The position numbers and the translations under genes are program-made. From NCBI GenBank assembly GCA_022826825.1, contig JAJDUD010000017.1, positions 1-53,498 on the forward strand: a DNA stretch of 53,498 bases, in the 5' to 3' direction. Below the pieces are notes generated by a model. It searched no databases. It was not told the origin of the DNA and worked only from the letters and a program-made list of their open reading frames with translations. The stretch comes from Acidobacteriota bacterium (GTDB taxonomy: Bacteria > Acidobacteriota > Vicinamibacteria > Marinacidobacterales > Marinacidobacteraceae). Of the stretch, positions 51,399 to 53,498 are shown piece after piece. Each line of letters starts with the position of its first letter. The first letter of the stretch is position 1.

Positions 51399-52787
51399 CT
51401 ATTCCGAGAGCCAGCCGGTGATGGCGACGAACTCGCCGTTCTCGACGCGCTTCAGCGTCACCGCGTCGAAACCAAGGTGACTCTCGTCGGAGAACGTCAC
51501 GGGATGACCCAACAGGCCCTGCCAGTTGTCAATGGTTTCGAGCGCGCGAATGAGGTTGATTCGCCTGAGGTCCTCTCCAGCCCGTTCCATGCCCTCGTGA
51601 GCCAGTTGCGCCCAGGCCATTCCCAGCATGGCGTAGTCCCCGAACGGCACGTCGGGCGCGTAGTCGGCGAGAATCTGCTTCACCAGGCGGATGGAGTCCG
51701 AATCCACCGAGAGGTCGGGAGTGGTCGAGGCCACGATCGCTCCCTCGAACGCCTCGCCCGCGAGATCGATCATCGCCGTATCGGCCATCGCGAACCCACC
51801 CAGCAGGATCGGGTTCCAGTCCGGATCGGCGGCGATCGCCTTCACGACCTCGGCTCCGTACTCGGCGACGCCCCAAATGAGAATGGCGTCCGCCTGTTTC
51901 TCCTTGAACTCGGCGAGGGCGGCTTCCAGACCGCCTCCTTCCTTGGGACTGCGCCGCATTCCGACGTCTTCGGGAGCCGCCTCGGGCCGGCCCCAACGGC
52001 CGCCATCAGCCCGCTGTACGCGCCACAGGACGCCCTCGCCTCCGGTCGGGTACTCGTGCCATCCCTCGCTGGTGGGGTCATCGGTCCGCGGGCGCCGGGG
52101 ACGGCTGGAGATCCGCGCGTAGCGCACCTCCACGCCGTCCGGAAGCGCGGCGGCCACCTGCTCGTAGAAACGCCGGACGCCGAGCCGGTAGCCCTCCTGC
52201 CCCTGGATTCCGAAGGGAGTGTCTTCCGCCAGCGAGCCGATCCGATTCACCCCGAGTTCACTCATCGCATAGCGGGCCAGAACCTTCGCCGCGGTAACGG
52301 AGGTGGGCAGAATGGAGAAGATGTAGGCGTCGAGCGGGTCTGTCCATTCCCGCGCGCTGGAACCGGGATTCACCCAGGGCACCAGCCGCAACCCCACCGC
52401 TTCCCGGACCGCGAGGGTGTTGGCGCTGCTCATTCCGCCCACCATCGCGAAGACCTGCTCCTCCCGCAGCAGCTCCTCTACGAGAGCGGGAGTCTGTGCC
52501 GGATCTCCCTGATCGTCCTTGAGGCTCAGACGGACCATGCGGCCGTGGATGCCCCCCTGTTCGTTGAGCCACTCGAAGTAGGCAGCCATCGAGCGGCCGA
52601 CGTTGCCAAGCGCCGCGTAGGGGCCCGTCAGAGGAGCAAAGCTGCCCAGTTTGATCTCCTCGCCGCTGACACCGATGTCCGGCCCGCCACAGGCGCTGGC
52701 GGTGAGAGCCAGGCAGAGTCCGGCTACGACGATGCTGCGACGCCAGCGGCTGGCGCCTTTGGTGGATGGCGGACAGTGGAAACGCAC
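51399..52787 (-). CDS. Second ABC transporter substrate-binding lipoprotein (branched-chain amino acid type)
   Basis: A 462-residue type I periplasmic binding protein. The signal VVAGLCLALTASAC-GG gives lipidated Cys near 33. IKLGSFAPLTGPYAALGNVGRSMAAYFEWLNEQGG, over the first mature 45 residues, and DDQGDPAQTPALVEELL are family hallmarks. It is only distantly similar to the binding protein at 46562 and has an insertion near 225-285 rich in Arg, Pro and Gly (SRPRRPRTDDPTSEG). The GTG start has GGGGAGGAG upstream. It is convergent with the liv operon and may feed the same permease with a different ligand. Confidence 0.85.
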   Translation of the reverse strand: MRFHCPPSTKGASRWRRSIVVAGLCLALTASACGGPDIGVSGEEIKLGSFAPLTGPYAALGNVGRSMAAYFEWLNEQGGIHGRMVRLSLKDDQGDPAQTPALVEELLREEQVFAMVGGMSSANTLAVREAVGLRLVPWVNPGSSAREWTDPLDAYIFSILPTSVTAAKVLARYAMSELGVNRIGSLAEDTPFGIQGQEGYRLGVRRFYEQVAAALPDGVEVRYARISSRPRRPRTDDPTSEGWHEYPTGGEGVLWRVQRADGGRWGRPEAAPEDVGMRRSPKEGGGLEAALAEFKEKQADAILIWGVAEYGAEVVKAIAADPDWNPILLGGFAMADTAMIDLAGEAFEGAIVASTTPDLSVDSDSIRLVKQILADYAPDVPFGDYAMLGMAWAQLAHEGMERAGEDLRRINLIRALETIDNWQGLLGHPVTFSDESHLGFDAVTLKRVENGEFVAITGWLSE

Positions 52788-52976
52788 GGCGGAACTCTCC
52801 TCCCCGAAGCAGTGGAAGTTGTGGGAATCGCGGGTAACGGGCCGGAGAATTTAGCATAGGGACCGGCCTCGAAACGACCCCGAGACCGGCAGCGCCGACC
52901 GCGATTCCGCCCGGGGACGAAGCCCCGCATCCTGGCGGCGCAGCGCGGCCCGCCGGCTCGCCTGGCCGCGAGTCCG

Positions 52977-53498
52977 TCAGGACGACGCGGCCGGCTCCGG
53001 TGCGGAAGGCGAGGTCACCGCTGGCGGCTGGGCCGGTTCCGCCGCAGAGCGGGTGGCCTTCTTGCGGGTCGCCTTCTTCCGGGTGGCCTTCTTCCGGGTG
53101 GCTTTCTTCCGGGTCGCCTTCTTGCGGGTCGCCTTCTTCCGGGTGGCCTTCTTCCGGGTCGCCTTCTTCCGGGTCGCCTTCTTCCGCGTCGCCTTCTTCC
53201 GCGTCGCCTTCTTCCGGGTGGCCTTCTTCCGGGTGGCCTTCTTCCGGGTGGCCTTCTTCCGGGTGGCCTTCTTCCGGGTCGCCTTCTTCCGGGTCGCCTT
53301 CTTCCGCGTTGCCTTCTTCCGGGTGGCTTTCTTCCGGGTCGTCTTCTTCCGGGTGGCCTTCTTGCGAGTCGCCTTCTTGCGAGTCGCCTTCTTCCGGGTC
53401 GCCTTCTTCCGCGTCGCCTTCTTGCGAGTCGCCTTCTTCCGGGTCGCCTTCTTCCGGGTCGCCTTCTTCCGCGTCGCCTTCTTCCGGGTCGCGTTCGT
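52977..53498 (-). CDS. Lysine-rich KKATR-repeat protein, histone H1-like (3' part; 5' end beyond the window)
   Basis: The visible 173 C-terminal residues, ending at TGA 52977-52979. About 29 perfect or near-perfect pentapeptides KKATR run from the window edge to about 53050; one copy reads KKTTR and the first visible unit is TNATR. A non-basic tail follows (SAAEPAQPPAVTSPSAPEPAASS). Lys/Ala-rich repeats of this kind occur in bacterial histone H1-like and AlgP-type proteins that bind DNA non-specifically. There is no start in the window, so the N-terminal domain is unknown. Codon wobble among repeats (CGG, CGC, CGA, CGT-free; ACC, GCC) shows selection on protein rather than recent duplication only. 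Confidence 0.8.
   Translation of the reverse strand, partial: TNATRKKATRKKATRKKATRKKATRKKATRKKATRKKATRKKATRKKATRKKTTRKKATRKKATRKKATRKKATRKKATRKKATRKKATRKKATRKKATRKKATRKKATRKKATRKKATRKKATRKKATRKKATRKKATRKKATRKKATRSAAEPAQPPAVTSPSAPEPAASS
53048..53498 (-). repeat. 15-bp tandem repeat coding KKATR
   Basis: About 29 tandem 15-base units of the type GCCTTCTTCCGGGTS (plus-strand view) differ mainly at third codon positions. The array continues past the window end. Confidence 0.9.

Noticed and set aside
1..53498. tRNA, rRNA, integrase or prophage genes
   Set aside because: I looked for tRNA arm motifs, integrase signatures and structural phage genes by eye and saw none; a tRNA scan would settle this.

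Overview
This is a high-GC bacterial chromosome segment of about 53.5 kb with dense, ordinary bacterial gene layout. It has many 4-base ATGA/GTGA start-stop overlaps, frequent GTG and TTG starts, and no phage, integrase, IS element, CRISPR array, rRNA or tRNA that I can see. The gene set fits a heterotroph of the Acidobacteriota (possibly Thermoanaerobaculia) or a similar high-GC Gram-negative phylum. It includes a TPR-sulfatase, a Dcp-like lipoprotein, a large BNR/Asp-box secreted protein, branched-chain amino acid uptake, an AtuA-type acyl-CoA carboxylase operon and many toxin-antitoxin pairs. Several lipoproteins and a MacAB-like exporter support a two-membrane cell. The phylum assignment is inference.

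Layout. 1-262: truncated copy of a composite inverted-repeat element. 311-1637: VapBC and MazEF pairs. 1736-4896: TPR-sulfatase lipoprotein and metallophosphoesterase. 4994-5677: FitAB-like pair. 5768-7891: M3 peptidase. 7918-13316: two FtsX-type permeases, ATPase, adaptor, winged-helix regulator and membrane protein, with a promoter/operator at 13323-13365. 13630-18160: aminotransferase, 2-hydroxyacid dehydrogenase, sodium symporter and acetyltransferase. 18260-21490: three exported proteins of unknown joint function. 21606-23511: ureidoglycolate lyase-like protein and a YfcC-type carrier. 23614-26606: a cluster of nucleotidyltransferase, PIN/RHH and RES/Xre modules. 26674-32931: AtuA/acyl-CoA carboxylase operon, whose biotin subunit is frameshifted. 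32932-33685: non-coding, with a 32-bp minisatellite. 33686-35219: orphan antitoxin-like protein and a PLP enzyme with a lipoprotein signal. 35310-35682: a full copy of the composite repeat. 35679-39298: Asp-box protein and RidA. 39435-45472: queA, ruvB, a membrane MutS-like ATPase, ruvA, ruvC and yebC in one operon. 45584-46420: ParB/SerK-like protein. 46562-52787: a Liv transporter with a second binding protein. 52977-53498: 3' part of a KKATR-repeat, histone H1-like protein.

Two genome-wide themes stand out. First, many first genes of operons have a TANNNT -10-like box only 6-11 bases before the ATG, which suggests leaderless transcripts. Second, about a dozen intergenic copies of a two-hairpin repeat occur whose stems change sequence but keep pairing. 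Neither is explained by the protein genes.
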